NCBI RefSeq assembly: GCF_001612905.1
Contig: NZ_BDBI01000012.1
Location: 372,001-436,000 of the forward strand
From: Nocardia ignorata NBRC 108230
GTDB lineage: Bacteria; Actinomycetota; Actinomycetes; Mycobacteriales; Mycobacteriaceae
Direction: 5' to 3'
DNA length: 64,000 bases
Part shown: in pieces, positions 33,242 to 41,582 of the stretch
How the letters are laid out: the number at the start of each line of letters is the position of its first letter
How positions within the stretch are numbered: position 1 is the first letter of the stretch
Notes under the pieces: generated by a model
The model's database searches: none
What the model was told of the DNA's origin: nothing
Seen by the model: the letters and a program-made list of their open reading frames with translations, nothing else
Translations under genes and position numbers: made by a program

Positions 33242-33724
33242 TCAGATGATCCGGTCGAGCCGGAAGATCCGGAACTCGCGCCCGCCGGCGAGCTCATACT
33301 CCATCTCGTAGCCAGGCCAGAACTCCACGACCTGATCCCACACCCGCTTACGCTCCACCCCGGTGATCTCCGTGACCGACACCGGAAAGGCCGCACTGCC
33401 GTTGAACCGCACCGATGCCGTGCGCGCGGCACGCAGGTTCGCCGACCACGCCGGATGCTCGGGCTTGCCCCAGTTGGAACCGACGAGGAAGAACCCGTCG
33501 CCGTCGGGCACACACAGCAGCGAGGTCGTACGCGGTACACCTGACTTGCGGCCGACCACGGTCACCTCGATCGACGGCAGACCGGCCAGATCCAGGACAC
33601 CCCAACGCCCACCGGAGAACCGGCGAAGCAACCGCTCGGCGGGCAACACGACACTCGCCCCCCGCATCACCCAGGCTTGTGCTCCGAACACGCGCGCCAC
33701 ACGGGGCAAGGGATTCCACACCAT
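33242..33724 (-). CDS. Deazaflavin-dependent nitroreductase-family protein (DUF385, Ddn-like)
   Basis: The protein has 160 residues. The split-barrel core shows IEVTVVGRKSGVPRTTSLLCV, then GSNWGKPEHPAWSANL, the F420-binding pattern of the Ddn/DUF385 family. Ddn reduces nitroimidazoles and quinones with F420H2; many relatives have unknown substrates. Start ATG 33724 is chosen, since the ATG at 33790 would add 22 residues not seen in the family. It is convergent with the pyrimidine operon. A second family member occurs at 61.7 kb. Confidence 0.88.
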   Translation of the reverse strand: MVWNPLPRVARVFGAQAWVMRGASVVLPAERLLRRFSGGRWGVLDLAGLPSIEVTVVGRKSGVPRTTSLLCVPDGDGFFLVGSNWGKPEHPAWSANLRAARTASVRFNGSAAFPVSVTEITGVERKRVWDQVVEFWPGYEMEYELAGGREFRIFRLDRII

Positions 33725-33860
33725 CCCCGAATCCTGGCTCGAGCGCGCTGGATTAACGAACCCACAGGGTGTGCTTGAGAGGCATTTCACTCCCCCGTCC
33801 TTGCTGGTCGTTTATCGGTGGGCACATGTATCCGAGGTGAGTTCGAGGTCTGTGGTGATG

Positions 33861-33905
33861 GGGTTATATAGTTAGATGCGCATATCTACGTAACAGAATG
33901 TTATA
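33861..33905. promoter_or_regulatory. AT-rich promoter region upstream of the GH1 gene
   Basis: This is the lowest-GC stretch nearby, with TTATATAG, the inverted repeat TAGAT-N6-ATCTA at 33873-33888 around ATGCGCAT, and TTATAAAT. The 274-bp gap 33725-33998 otherwise shows nothing I recognise. Promoter activity for the exported glycosidase is inferred. Confidence 0.45.
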
Positions 33906-33998
33906 AATGGTCGTTCGCCTCGCTGACGCAATTCCCGGACTACCGCTCGCCGATGCCGCACACTGGACTCCCCTCCCATTCCAGCCGCCAGGAGTGCC

Positions 33999-35318
33999 AT
34001 GCCCTCCCCCAGTCGCCGCAGGATCCTCGCCACGATCGCCGTTGTCTTCGCCGCGCTCGCGGGAAGCACCTCCCCCACTGCCGCCCGTCCACCGGCACCT
34101 GATCAGTTGGCACCGATGAGCCCCGACTTCCTCTGGGGCGTAGCCGCTTCCGGGTTCCAGGCCGAAGGCGACGCACCGGACAGCAACTGGCGCCGCTACG
34201 CGGAGTCCGGCAGCACCGAGCATCCGTACCTGAACTCGGTCGACTTCCGCCAGCGGTTCCGGTCGGATATCGGACTCGCGGCCGACCTCGGCGTGCGCGT
34301 GTACCGCATCGGCATCGAGTGGGCGCGGGTGCAGCCTCGACCCGGCGTCTGGGACGAGGCAGGTCTCCGGTTCTACGACGAGGTCGTCGGGGCGATCGTC
34401 GCGGCGGGCATGCGACCGATGCTCACCCTCGATCACTGGGTCTATCCCGGCTGGGTAGCGGATCGCGGCGGCTGGCGCGATCCGCGCATCGTGGCCGACT
34501 GGCTGACCAACGCGCGAAGCATCGTCGACCGGTTCGCCCACACGGACCCGCTGTGGGTGACGTTCAACGAGCCGATGGTGTATCTGGCCAACGAACTACG
34601 CCTCGGCGGGCTCGCCCCCGCCGACGCACCGACCATGGTCGACCGAATCGCCCAGGCCCACAACGGCATCCACGAGTACATCCACTCCGTGCAGCCGGGT
34701 GCCATGGTCACCAGCAACGTCGCCCACCTGCCCGCCGTCGACGACACGGTGAACGGCCCACTGCTGGAACGCATCTCGGCGCGCCTGGACTACATCGGGA
34801 TCGACTACTACTACAGCTTCTCCCCCGCCGAACCGCGCATCCCCGACCCCGGCAAGCTCTGGACCATGCCACTGCACCCCGAGGGCATCTACTACGTCCT
34901 CGAGCACTACGCCCGCAAGTTCCCCGGCCGTCCGCTCTACATCGTCGAGAACGGGATGCCCACCGAGAACGGGCTGCCACGCCCCGACGGCTACACCCGC
35001 GCCGATTCGCTGCGCGACACCGTGTACTGGCTGCAGCGGGCCGTGGCCGACGGCATCCCACTGCTCGGCTACAACTACTGGAGCCTCACCGACAACTACG
35101 AATGGGGTTCCTACACACCACGATTCGGCCTCTACACCGTCGACGTGCTGACCGACCCCGCACTCACCCGCAAGCCCACCGACGCTGTCGCGGCCTATCG
35201 GGAGATCACCGCCGCGGGCGGCGTCGGCGACGACTATCGCCCGACGCGAGCGCCTGCGCCCTGCTCGGTGGTGAACGGGGTGGCGAGTTGCACCGATCCG
35301 GTGACAGTCCCTCGGTAA
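33999..35318 (+). CDS. Exported GH1-family glycoside hydrolase (beta-glucosidase-like)
   Basis: The protein has 439 residues. A signal peptide (about 1-30: basic RRR, hydrophobic ILATIAVVFAALAG, then ending around TAARP) suggests secretion. The GH1 (alpha/beta)8 barrel is complete: FLWGVAASGFQAEG, acid/base Glu191 in TFNEP, GIDYYYSF and nucleophile Glu317 in IVENG, then NYWSLTDNYEW at the aglycone site. It probably cleaves beta-glucosides or beta-galactosides outside the cell. AGGAG precedes ATG 33999. GH1 enzymes are usually cytoplasmic, so export here is notable. The natural substrate is unknown. Confidence 0.9.
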   Translation: MPSPSRRRILATIAVVFAALAGSTSPTAARPPAPDQLAPMSPDFLWGVAASGFQAEGDAPDSNWRRYAESGSTEHPYLNSVDFRQRFRSDIGLAADLGVRVYRIGIEWARVQPRPGVWDEAGLRFYDEVVGAIVAAGMRPMLTLDHWVYPGWVADRGGWRDPRIVADWLTNARSIVDRFAHTDPLWVTFNEPMVYLANELRLGGLAPADAPTMVDRIAQAHNGIHEYIHSVQPGAMVTSNVAHLPAVDDTVNGPLLERISARLDYIGIDYYYSFSPAEPRIPDPGKLWTMPLHPEGIYYVLEHYARKFPGRPLYIVENGMPTENGLPRPDGYTRADSLRDTVYWLQRAVADGIPLLGYNYWSLTDNYEWGSYTPRFGLYTVDVLTDPALTRKPTDAVAAYREITAAGGVGDDYRPTRAPAPCSVVNGVASCTDPVTVPR

Positions 35319-35355
35319 CAGTTCGATACCGGATCGTGTGCTTTACACTCAGGCG

Positions 35356-36081
35356 GTGTCGAGCGCAACGTCACGACCAGCCCGCGCCGTGAGCGGCAGA
35401 CAAGCACGGTGGCAGCCGCACAACGACAGCCGCCGGGAGCGGATCGTGCTGGCGGCGATCGAATTGATCGAGCAGGCGCCGCCGGGTGTCGAGGTGCCGA
35501 TCGTCCAGATCGCCGAACATGCCGGGCTCGCGAAATCCGTTGTGTACCGGCAGTTCGCGGGCCGCGACGAGCTCGACCGGCGCATCCGCAGCGATATCAC
35601 CGACCGGTTCGTCGGCGATATCGAAGACGCGCTCGACATCGGCGACGGCTCCATCCACCAGATCCTCGTTCGCACGGTCGATGCCGTCGTCACGTGGGTC
35701 ACCGAGCATCCGCGACTGCACGAATTCCTGCGCACCGGGCCGTCGGAGGCCGATCCGGACGTCGACGCGATGAGTTCGCTCATCGCGACACTCGCCGCGT
35801 CGACCCGCGCGCTGGTCACCGGACTGGCCGGGGTGGTGGGCGTGGCCGACGACGGCTCGGCCGACGCGATGACCTTCGCGATCGTCTCGATGACCGAGGC
35901 GACGGTCACCCGCTGGGCCAACGACCCCGCCCCGGTCCTGTCGAGACAGCAGCTGATCGAGGAGGTCGCCTCCTACGCCTGGCACGTGGTCGACGGCGTC
36001 GCCCGGCGCCACGGACTCACCCTCGACGCCGAGCAACCCCTCACCACGGTCATCACCCAACTGATGACCAACGGCGATTGA
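35356..36081 (+). CDS. TetR-family transcriptional regulator
   Basis: The protein has 241 residues. The HTH lies at about residues 20-70 (SRRERIVLAAIELIEQAPPGVEVPIVQI, AEHAGLAKSVVYRQFAGRDEL). It is followed by a helical domain resembling the TetR_C of Rv3249c-type proteins. TACACT at 35344-35349 lies 7 nt upstream of GTG 35356, so a leaderless transcript fits that start; GTG 35338 is an alternative. It is convergent with an AurF-like oxygenase and could regulate it. A related regulator class controls lipid desaturase and alkane genes in mycobacteria; that role here is inference. Confidence 0.87.
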   Translation: MSSATSRPARAVSGRQARWQPHNDSRRERIVLAAIELIEQAPPGVEVPIVQIAEHAGLAKSVVYRQFAGRDELDRRIRSDITDRFVGDIEDALDIGDGSIHQILVRTVDAVVTWVTEHPRLHEFLRTGPSEADPDVDAMSSLIATLAASTRALVTGLAGVVGVADDGSADAMTFAIVSMTEATVTRWANDPAPVLSRQQLIEEVASYAWHVVDGVARRHGLTLDAEQPLTTVITQLMTNGD

Positions 36082-36088
36082 GGGCGGC

Positions 36089-37087
36089 TCACGCCGCCCT
36101 GCGCGCACTCCGCTCCGGCTCGCTGCGGTAGCGCGACAGCGGCCCGTCGATGCCGAGCGCCTTCCACACCTGCTTGGCGATCGGGTTCATCATGCCCAGG
36201 TCGTCGGCCAGCTTCCGCACGTCGGCGAAGTAGCCCGCCAGGACGTGCTGCGAGTGCTCCGACTTCCAGAAAGCCTCACGGATGACCTCACGCGGGATGT
36301 CGAATTGCTTGGCGAACGAACGGGGCGGAGCCATGATCTCGCCGGCCAGCCAGCGCATCGCGATCGGGAACGCCACCGAACACACGCCGCGGTTGAACTT
36401 GCCCATCCGCCCGATGTGGGCGGCGAGGAAGTCGTGGGCGAAGGAGATGTGCCGCGCTTCCTCGGCGATGTGGATCTCCATGGTGCGCACTACCATCGGT
36501 GGCAGGTTCGCGCCCGCGCGGAGCATGGCCTTCTGATAGTGGTCGATCGGTTCCTCGCCACCGAGGATGCCGATGAACAGGATCGTGTGCGCGTAGCCGC
36601 CCGCTACGCCGATGAACGGCGAGAGTGCCCGGAACAAGGGGCGCATGCCGGGTACGTCCACACCGATGCGGTTCACCAGTTCCTGGAACATCTGGATGTG
36701 GTTGCACTCTTCGGTCATCTCGTGCAAGCAGTAACGGAACTCGGGTGAGCCGTTCGGCAGCTTCATGATGTACTGCATCATCCCGCGGATCAGGATGCTC
36801 TCGAACGCCGCGCCGACTCTGATCGCGTTCGCGGTGCGCCACTTGCCGATCTCGATCTGCCGCTCCAGCGGCTGCTCGCGATACCACTGCGTGGCACCGA
36901 GCGGATCGTATTCGGACGACAACACCCAGCGCGGGTCGTTCGGATCGAGAGCCAGCTCCGGCGAATCCCAGTCGATGTCGAGGTAGGGATCGAAATGCCG
37001 GTCGACGGACCCTTGAGACAGGGTCGCCAGGGCATCGCGGTATTCCTCGCTGATGAGTCCGCCACGGCTCGATTCGGTCAGCGTCAT
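36089..37087 (-). CDS. AurF-like diiron oxygenase family protein
   Basis: The protein has 332 residues. It belongs to the p-aminobenzoate N-oxygenase (AurF) family of cytosolic diiron enzymes. Two metal-binding helices are visible, with HEMTEECNHIQMF and EIHIAEEARHISFAHDF, the carboxylate/His ligands of a mu-oxo diiron site. Flanking helices contain KWRTANAIRVGAAFESILIR. Substrates in the family range from aminoarenes to lipids; here none can be named. ATG 37087 follows GGAGGCACCG; upstream residues to 37129 are ignored. A CTCAG-AGTAA-CTGAG palindrome lies at 37146-37160. Confidence 0.87.
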   Translation of the reverse strand: MTLTESSRGGLISEEYRDALATLSQGSVDRHFDPYLDIDWDSPELALDPNDPRWVLSSEYDPLGATQWYREQPLERQIEIGKWRTANAIRVGAAFESILIRGMMQYIMKLPNGSPEFRYCLHEMTEECNHIQMFQELVNRIGVDVPGMRPLFRALSPFIGVAGGYAHTILFIGILGGEEPIDHYQKAMLRAGANLPPMVVRTMEIHIAEEARHISFAHDFLAAHIGRMGKFNRGVCSVAFPIAMRWLAGEIMAPPRSFAKQFDIPREVIREAFWKSEHSQHVLAGYFADVRKLADDLGMMNPIAKQVWKALGIDGPLSRYRSEPERSARRAA

Positions 37088-37145
37088 CGGTGCCTCCTCG
37101 GTTCGCGTCGATGCGCACGGCAGTGTCAACCGTCACATCGTCGTA

Positions 37146-37160
37146 CTCAGAGTAACTGAG
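37146..37160. promoter_or_regulatory. Palindrome upstream of the AurF-like gene
   Basis: CTCAG-AGTAA-CTGAG is a perfect 5-bp inverted repeat 59 bp upstream of ATG 37087. It could be the operator for the convergent TetR at 35356. Confidence 0.4.
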
Positions 37161-37215
37161 ACTCGAGGTCCCACACAACCCCCGGGTGCGGCGCGTTCGA
37201 ATCGAGCTCGATGAT

Positions 37216-37806
37216 CTATTCGACCAGCAGAACAACCAGTTGACGGGCCAGTTCCGCATCTGCGGGGCCGCCGCGCCAGATCAGCGGACGACGGGGATCG
37301 AGACGGTCCAGCGCATCGGGCAGGGAGCTGAACACGCGCTCGGCGCGGACTACGCACACCTGGGGCATGTCTTCCGACACGGCGGGCCCGCCGTCCACTT
37401 CCAGGGCGAGCGAACCGGTCGAGGCGTCGCCGGCGACAGCGTCACGAACCACCGCGTCGCCATTGCTCGCCGCACCGGCCCCGTGCACCACGGCATGACC
37501 CGGCGCACCGGCCCAATGGTCGAGCCACGCCGGACCGGGCTCGACGGCGGCGAGCACGGTGCGCACGCTCATCCCGTAGAGCACATCGGCCACAGCGGCG
37601 GGCAGACCCGTGGTGTCGACCAGGCGCACCAGCGAGCCCTGCTCGCGCAGCCGTTCGACGAAGCGGGCGAGGACGGCGGCGCGTTCGGCCGGGTCGGCGT
37701 CGGCCGGGCGACCCGATGAGCGACGAACCGTCACCCGTCGCGCGTCGTCGGGTAGGTCGAGCAGCCCGTCGCGGACGCGGCGCAAGATCTCCTCGCGAGA
37801 ATTCAC
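37216..37806 (-). CDS. LUD-domain (LutC-like) protein, shortened C-terminus
   Basis: The protein has 196 residues with SREEILRRVRDGLLDLP at the N-terminus and STGSLALEVDGGPAVSEDMPQVCVVRAERVFSSLP. These are typical of LutC, a subunit of the lactate-utilisation complex. The usual SATSDIE-type stretch between the GP motif and the end is missing: the protein passes directly from IWRGGPADAEL to QLVVLLVE. No lutA or lutB gene is nearby. Start GTG 37806 follows a G-rich leader. It may be a degenerate or specialised orphan. Confidence 0.78.
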   Translation of the reverse strand: MNSREEILRRVRDGLLDLPDDARRVTVRRSSGRPADADPAERAAVLARFVERLREQGSLVRLVDTTGLPAAVADVLYGMSVRTVLAAVEPGPAWLDHWAGAPGHAVVHGAGAASNGDAVVRDAVAGDASTGSLALEVDGGPAVSEDMPQVCVVRAERVFSSLPDALDRLDPRRPLIWRGGPADAELARQLVVLLVE

Positions 37807-37893
37807 TCGGGCACCCCCCATTCGGCGGCGGTACCGGTGGGCCCGCCGTTCACACATCTCTCACCCCACATACCGCAGGAATCACCTCCTTCG

Positions 37894-38661
37894 CTACCGT
37901 ACCGACCGGTCCCTCGGGCGTAGCGACGGCGCCACGTGGGGAAAGTCATGTCGATCAGCCGACCGGGGTGAGCCCGTCGTCTCGCGACGCGCCTCGGCAG
38001 CCTCCTCGGCGGCCCGGTTCACCTCGGCGGCCAGCGTGGTACCACCGACCTCCCAGGCCATGGCGAGCAGCCGTTCACGGAAGCGGGTCAGGTCGACACC
38101 GAGGTCCTCGCCGGCGTAGCCGCCCGACGCGTCGCGGACCGCGCGGACCACCTCGTCGGCCAGCGCGGCCATCCGCGAGCGGATCATGGTGCGCAGTTCG
38201 CCGCTGAGCGGGATGTCGATACCGACGTCGTAGAGGACGAGGGCGCCCTTGAGCATCGGGCGGTCCGGCACGTACCACCGTTCGCCGCGGCGCTCCAGAT
38301 AACCGACGGCGATCAGTTCGGTCAGCACGTCCGAGCCGCGGTCGCCGAGCAGGGCGGCGAGTTCGGCGTCGTCGATCTCCGCGCTGCGTTGCGCGGCCTG
38401 GGCCGAACGCGGGTCGAACAGCGTGCGCCAGTCGCCGCTGGTCGGTTCGGCGTCGAAGACCTCACGGATGGCGTCGAGCCGAAGCCCGCGGCCCTGCATG
38501 GCGACGATGTCGCGCAATCGGTCCAGGTGCTCGTCGGAATACACCACTTCCTTGCCTGCGCGCCCTGGCTTGGGCAGGACGCCGAGCGAGTGGTAATAGC
38601 GGATCGTGCGCGCCGCGACGCCGCTGGCGTCGGCGAGTTCCGCGCGGGTGTATCGAGGCAC
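37894..38661 (-). CDS. MerR-family transcriptional regulator
   Basis: The protein has 255 residues. An N-terminal MerR winged helix (about 2-70: YTRAELADASGVAARTIRYYHSLGVLPKPGRAG, YSDEHLDRLRDIVAMQ) precedes a long C-terminal effector-binding region unlike the short metal-sensing MerR tails. GTG 38661 has no strong Shine-Dalgarno sequence. It is divergent from ChoD, with TTGACA/TAGCGT promoter elements and inverted repeats between them, so it probably regulates the oxidase. The ligand, perhaps a sterol, is unproven. Confidence 0.85.
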   Translation of the reverse strand: MPRYTRAELADASGVAARTIRYYHSLGVLPKPGRAGKEVVYSDEHLDRLRDIVAMQGRGLRLDAIREVFDAEPTSGDWRTLFDPRSAQAAQRSAEIDDAELAALLGDRGSDVLTELIAVGYLERRGERWYVPDRPMLKGALVLYDVGIDIPLSGELRTMIRSRMAALADEVVRAVRDASGGYAGEDLGVDLTRFRERLLAMAWEVGGTTLAAEVNRAAEEAAEARRETTGSPRSADRHDFPHVAPSLRPRDRSVR

Positions 38662-38695
38662 GCGACCAGCATAGGGGCCGGGACCCGGGCAGACT

Positions 38696-38740
38696 TTGAC
38701 AGTGCTGGCTGTCGGCGTTAGCGTTACCGGCGTCACTGTC
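38696..38740. promoter_or_regulatory. choD promoter with putative MerR operator
   Basis: TTGACA (38696-38701) and TAGCGT (38719-38724), spaced 17 bp, are good promoter elements. GACAG-N6-CTGTC (38698-38713) overlaps the -35. GACAGTG (38698) pairs with CACTGTC (38734-38740), a 7-bp inverted repeat ending 22 bp before ATG 38763. Confidence 0.55.
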
Positions 38741-38762
38741 GACATCATCGAGGAGCTCTTCT

Positions 38763-40487
38763 ATGTCCGAGCGAACCACCGACTTCGACGTCTTGATCGT
38801 CGGTTCCGGATTCGGCGGCAGTGTCACCGCGCTGCGACTGGTGGAGAAGGGCTACAAGGTCGGCGTGCTGGAGGCGGGCCGCCGCTTCGCCGACGACGAA
38901 CTGCCGAAAACCAGCTGGGACCTGCGTAAATTCGTGTGGGCACCCAAGCTCGGCTGCTACGGCATCCAGCGCATCCACCCGCTGCGCGACGTGCTCATCC
39001 TCGGCGGCGCCGGTGTCGGCGGTGGTTCGCTGAACTACGCCAACACCCTCTACGTTCCGCCGGAGCCGTTCTTCCAGGACGCGCAGTGGCGCGACATCAC
39101 CGACTGGCGAGCCGAGCTCACGCCGTACTACGAGCGGGCAAAAAAGATGCTCGGCGTGGTGCAGAACCCGCACATGACGCCCGCCGACGAGATCTTCAAG
39201 GCCGTCGCCGAGGACATGGGCGTGGGCGACACCTTCGTCCAGACGCCGGTCGGTGTCTTCTTCGGTGAGCCGGGCAAGACAGTCGCCGATCCGTACTTCG
39301 GCGGGGCGGGCCCCGAGCGCACGGGCTGCATCGAATGCGGTGACTGCATGGTGGGCTGCAAGTTCGGCGCCAAGAACACGCTGGTGAAGAACTACCTCTA
39401 CCTCGCGGAAAAGGCGGGCGCGCAGGTCATTCCGATGACCACCGTGTCGGCGCTGCGTCCGCTGCCCGACGGAACATGGGACGTCGCCACCGAGCGCACC
39501 GGCGCCTGGGTGCGGAAGGACCCCAAGACCTACACCGCCAAGCAGGTGGTGCTCGCCGCGGGCACGCTCGGCACCCAGAAGCTGCTGCACGCGATGCGCG
39601 ACGAGGACGCGCTGCCCAAGATCTCCGACCGGCTCGGCCTGCTCACCCGCACCAACTCCGAGTCCATCGTCGGCGCGGCGACCAAGACGCTCGCGCCCGG
39701 CCAGGACTTCACCAAGGGTGTCGCGATCACGTCCTCGATCCACCCCACCCCCGACACCCATGTCGAACCGGTCCGCTACGGCAAGGGCTCCAACTCGATG
39801 GGCATGCTGCAGACCCTGATGGTCGACGGAGGCGGGCGCGTGCCGAGGTGGCTGCGGTTCCTGTGGCTGGTGATCACCCACCCGCTCACCTTCTTCGGCT
39901 TCATGAGCGTGCGGAACTGGAGCGAGCGCACCATCATCTCGCTGGTCATGCAGCACTTGGACAACTCCATCACCACCTACACCAAGCGCGGGCTGTTCGG
40001 GCGCAAGCTCACGTCCAAACAGGGCCACGGGCAACCGAATCCGACGTGGATCCCGGCGGGCAACGAGGTGACGCGCCGGGTGGCGGACAAGATCGGCGGC
40101 GTCGCGGGCGGTACCTGGGGCGATGTGTTCAATGTGCCGATGACGGCGCACTTCCTGGGTGGTGCGGCGATCGGCGCCGATCCGGAGCACGGCGTGATCG
40201 ACGCCTACCACCGCGTGTTCGGCTACCCGACGCTCAGCGTTGTCGACGGTGCGGCCGTCTCGGCCAATCTCGGGGTGAACCCGTCGCTGACGATCACCGC
40301 GCAAGCCGAGCGTGCAACCGCCTACTGGCCCAACAAGGGTGAGGCCGACACCCGTCCCGAGCAGGGCGTGGGATACCGCCGGATCGAGCCGGTCGCACCC
40401 AAGCAGCCGGTGGTCCCCGCGGGTGCGCCCGCCGCGTTGGTCTTGCCGATCGTCGAGATCCGCAACCCGGAGAAGACAGCGGGCTGA
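38763..40487 (+). CDS. choD: Cholesterol oxidase / GMC-type flavoprotein (ChoD)
   Basis: The protein has 574 residues. The FAD-binding VLIVGSGFGGSVTALRL (14-19 is GSGFGG) and GGAGVGGGSLNYANTLYVPP follow the ChoD pattern of Mycobacterium tuberculosis Rv3409c, as I recall it, through to the conserved TWGDVFNVPMTAHFLGG and VNPSLTITAQAE motifs. A ferredoxin-like Cys cluster (Cys189, 192, 195, 199: CIECGDCMVGC) is present. The reaction assigned to ChoD is 3-beta-hydroxysterol oxidation, though its in vivo substrate is debated. It is divergent from a MerR regulator. A long hairpin follows. Confidence 0.92.
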   Translation: MSERTTDFDVLIVGSGFGGSVTALRLVEKGYKVGVLEAGRRFADDELPKTSWDLRKFVWAPKLGCYGIQRIHPLRDVLILGGAGVGGGSLNYANTLYVPPEPFFQDAQWRDITDWRAELTPYYERAKKMLGVVQNPHMTPADEIFKAVAEDMGVGDTFVQTPVGVFFGEPGKTVADPYFGGAGPERTGCIECGDCMVGCKFGAKNTLVKNYLYLAEKAGAQVIPMTTVSALRPLPDGTWDVATERTGAWVRKDPKTYTAKQVVLAAGTLGTQKLLHAMRDEDALPKISDRLGLLTRTNSESIVGAATKTLAPGQDFTKGVAITSSIHPTPDTHVEPVRYGKGSNSMGMLQTLMVDGGGRVPRWLRFLWLVITHPLTFFGFMSVRNWSERTIISLVMQHLDNSITTYTKRGLFGRKLTSKQGHGQPNPTWIPAGNEVTRRVADKIGGVAGGTWGDVFNVPMTAHFLGGAAIGADPEHGVIDAYHRVFGYPTLSVVDGAAVSANLGVNPSLTITAQAERATAYWPNKGEADTRPEQGVGYRRIEPVAPKQPVVPAGAPAALVLPIVEIRNPEKTAG

Positions 40488-40500
40488 CGACCGAAACAAG

Positions 40501-40536
40501 GCCCCGGACAAGCGGTTCGCACCGCAGGTCCGGGGC
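40501..40536. terminator. Long bidirectional hairpin between convergent genes
   Basis: GCCCCGGAC and GTCCGGGGC form a 9-bp outer stem. A 5-bp inner stem, GCGGT/ACCGC, encloses a TCGC tetraloop. It lies 13 bp after choD and before the convergent DUF5995 gene. Confidence 0.78.
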
Positions 40537-40545
40537 TTGGTTCGT

Positions 40546-41433
40546 TCAGAGGGCGTTGATGCGCGCCAGCGCCTCGAACGCCAGATCGGCGGCCTGCCAC
40601 AGCGCGGCGACCTCGGCCCGGATCGTGGGCGCCAGCGCGGGGTCCTGGAGCGCGAGTCCGTTGCTGAAGATCACCACGTTCGCACCGAGGTCGGCGGCGA
40701 TCAGCATCTGTTCGGTGGCCACACCCGCGCCGAACAGCTGATCGAGGCCCTCCCCCACGAAATAGAACCGCCACAGCGGCCCGAGGTCGGCACCGTAGAC
40801 GGCTTTGGTCCGATCGACGATCACCTCACCGACCGAGGCGATGCCTGCGACGATCTTGAAATAGTCCGGTGCGTGCTCGGGACGGCTTCCGACGGCGGCC
40901 ACCGAATACGTCAGGTCGACAGTCAGGTGCGCGTTGTATCCGGCCATCGCCGTGCGCGCCCGCGAGGCGCCGCAGTCCTTGGCGAGGGCGAAATAGTGCG
41001 CCCACTGCGGTTCGACGACGCCGCCGGAGAATTCGGCATGCAGATTGTCGAGGAAACGGCGCAGCAGCTCGAGACTGATGGAGTGCGCGTATTCGCGGTC
41101 GAGGAAGGCCGCCGGATCTCGTTGCATCGGCATCACCGCGGTGGATTCCACGCCGTCCAGGCCGATCGCGAACAGTCCTCGCAGATCCCGGTGCTCGACG
41201 AGGATTTCGGTGATCCGGTGATGCCTGTCGACGGCGTCCTCCAGCCGGGCCAGAGTATCGCCACCCGCTATCTCGGAAGTGTCCGAGAGCCGGGCCATCT
41301 CGCCGATATCGGCCTGCGACAGGGTCGATCCGCACGCGGTATCGGTTACCGCGCCGGCCGGTCCCGCGACCAGCCCGGGCAGAGCCATGATCCCGACCGC
41401 GACAGCCGCGACTGTTCCACTCCCGATACGCAT
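40546..41433 (-). CDS. Exported DUF5995 protein
   Basis: The protein has 295 residues. The signal peptide (about 1-28: TVAAVAVGIMALPGLVAGPAGA) ends before VTDTACG. The mature helical region (DTLARLEDAVDRHHRITEI, LRRFLDNLHAEFSGGVVEPQWAHYF) matches the DUF5995 family of uncharacterised actinobacterial secreted proteins. HYFALAKDCG and AGYNAHLTVDLTYSV contain conserved His/Asn residues that might bind a ligand. ATG 41433 is chosen. It is convergent with choD and the hairpin lies between them. No function is known. Confidence 0.82.
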   Translation of the reverse strand: MRIGSGTVAAVAVGIMALPGLVAGPAGAVTDTACGSTLSQADIGEMARLSDTSEIAGGDTLARLEDAVDRHHRITEILVEHRDLRGLFAIGLDGVESTAVMPMQRDPAAFLDREYAHSISLELLRRFLDNLHAEFSGGVVEPQWAHYFALAKDCGASRARTAMAGYNAHLTVDLTYSVAAVGSRPEHAPDYFKIVAGIASVGEVIVDRTKAVYGADLGPLWRFYFVGEGLDQLFGAGVATEQMLIAADLGANVVIFSNGLALQDPALAPTIRAEVAALWQAADLAFEALARINAL

Positions 41434-41582
41434 CCTGCGATTCCACCATCTCCCACCCCGATCCGCTGTGCGACGCACCCGGATCGACAAGTTCGCCGAG
41501 GCGTGCAGGTGCCACGGAAGCTGCTGACAAGCAGGCCCGTTCAGTAGCGGGCCGGCTGCGGCAGCCCAAGCGTTCGCGGCCG

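Noticed and set aside
33725..33790. Earlier start (ATG 33790) for the DUF385 protein
   Set aside because: It adds 22 residues absent from the family and no Shine-Dalgarno sequence was found, so ATG 33724 was preferred.
38745..40511. 588-codon minus-strand frame opposite choD
   Set aside because: Antisense shadow; choD has complete FAD motifs and a promoter.
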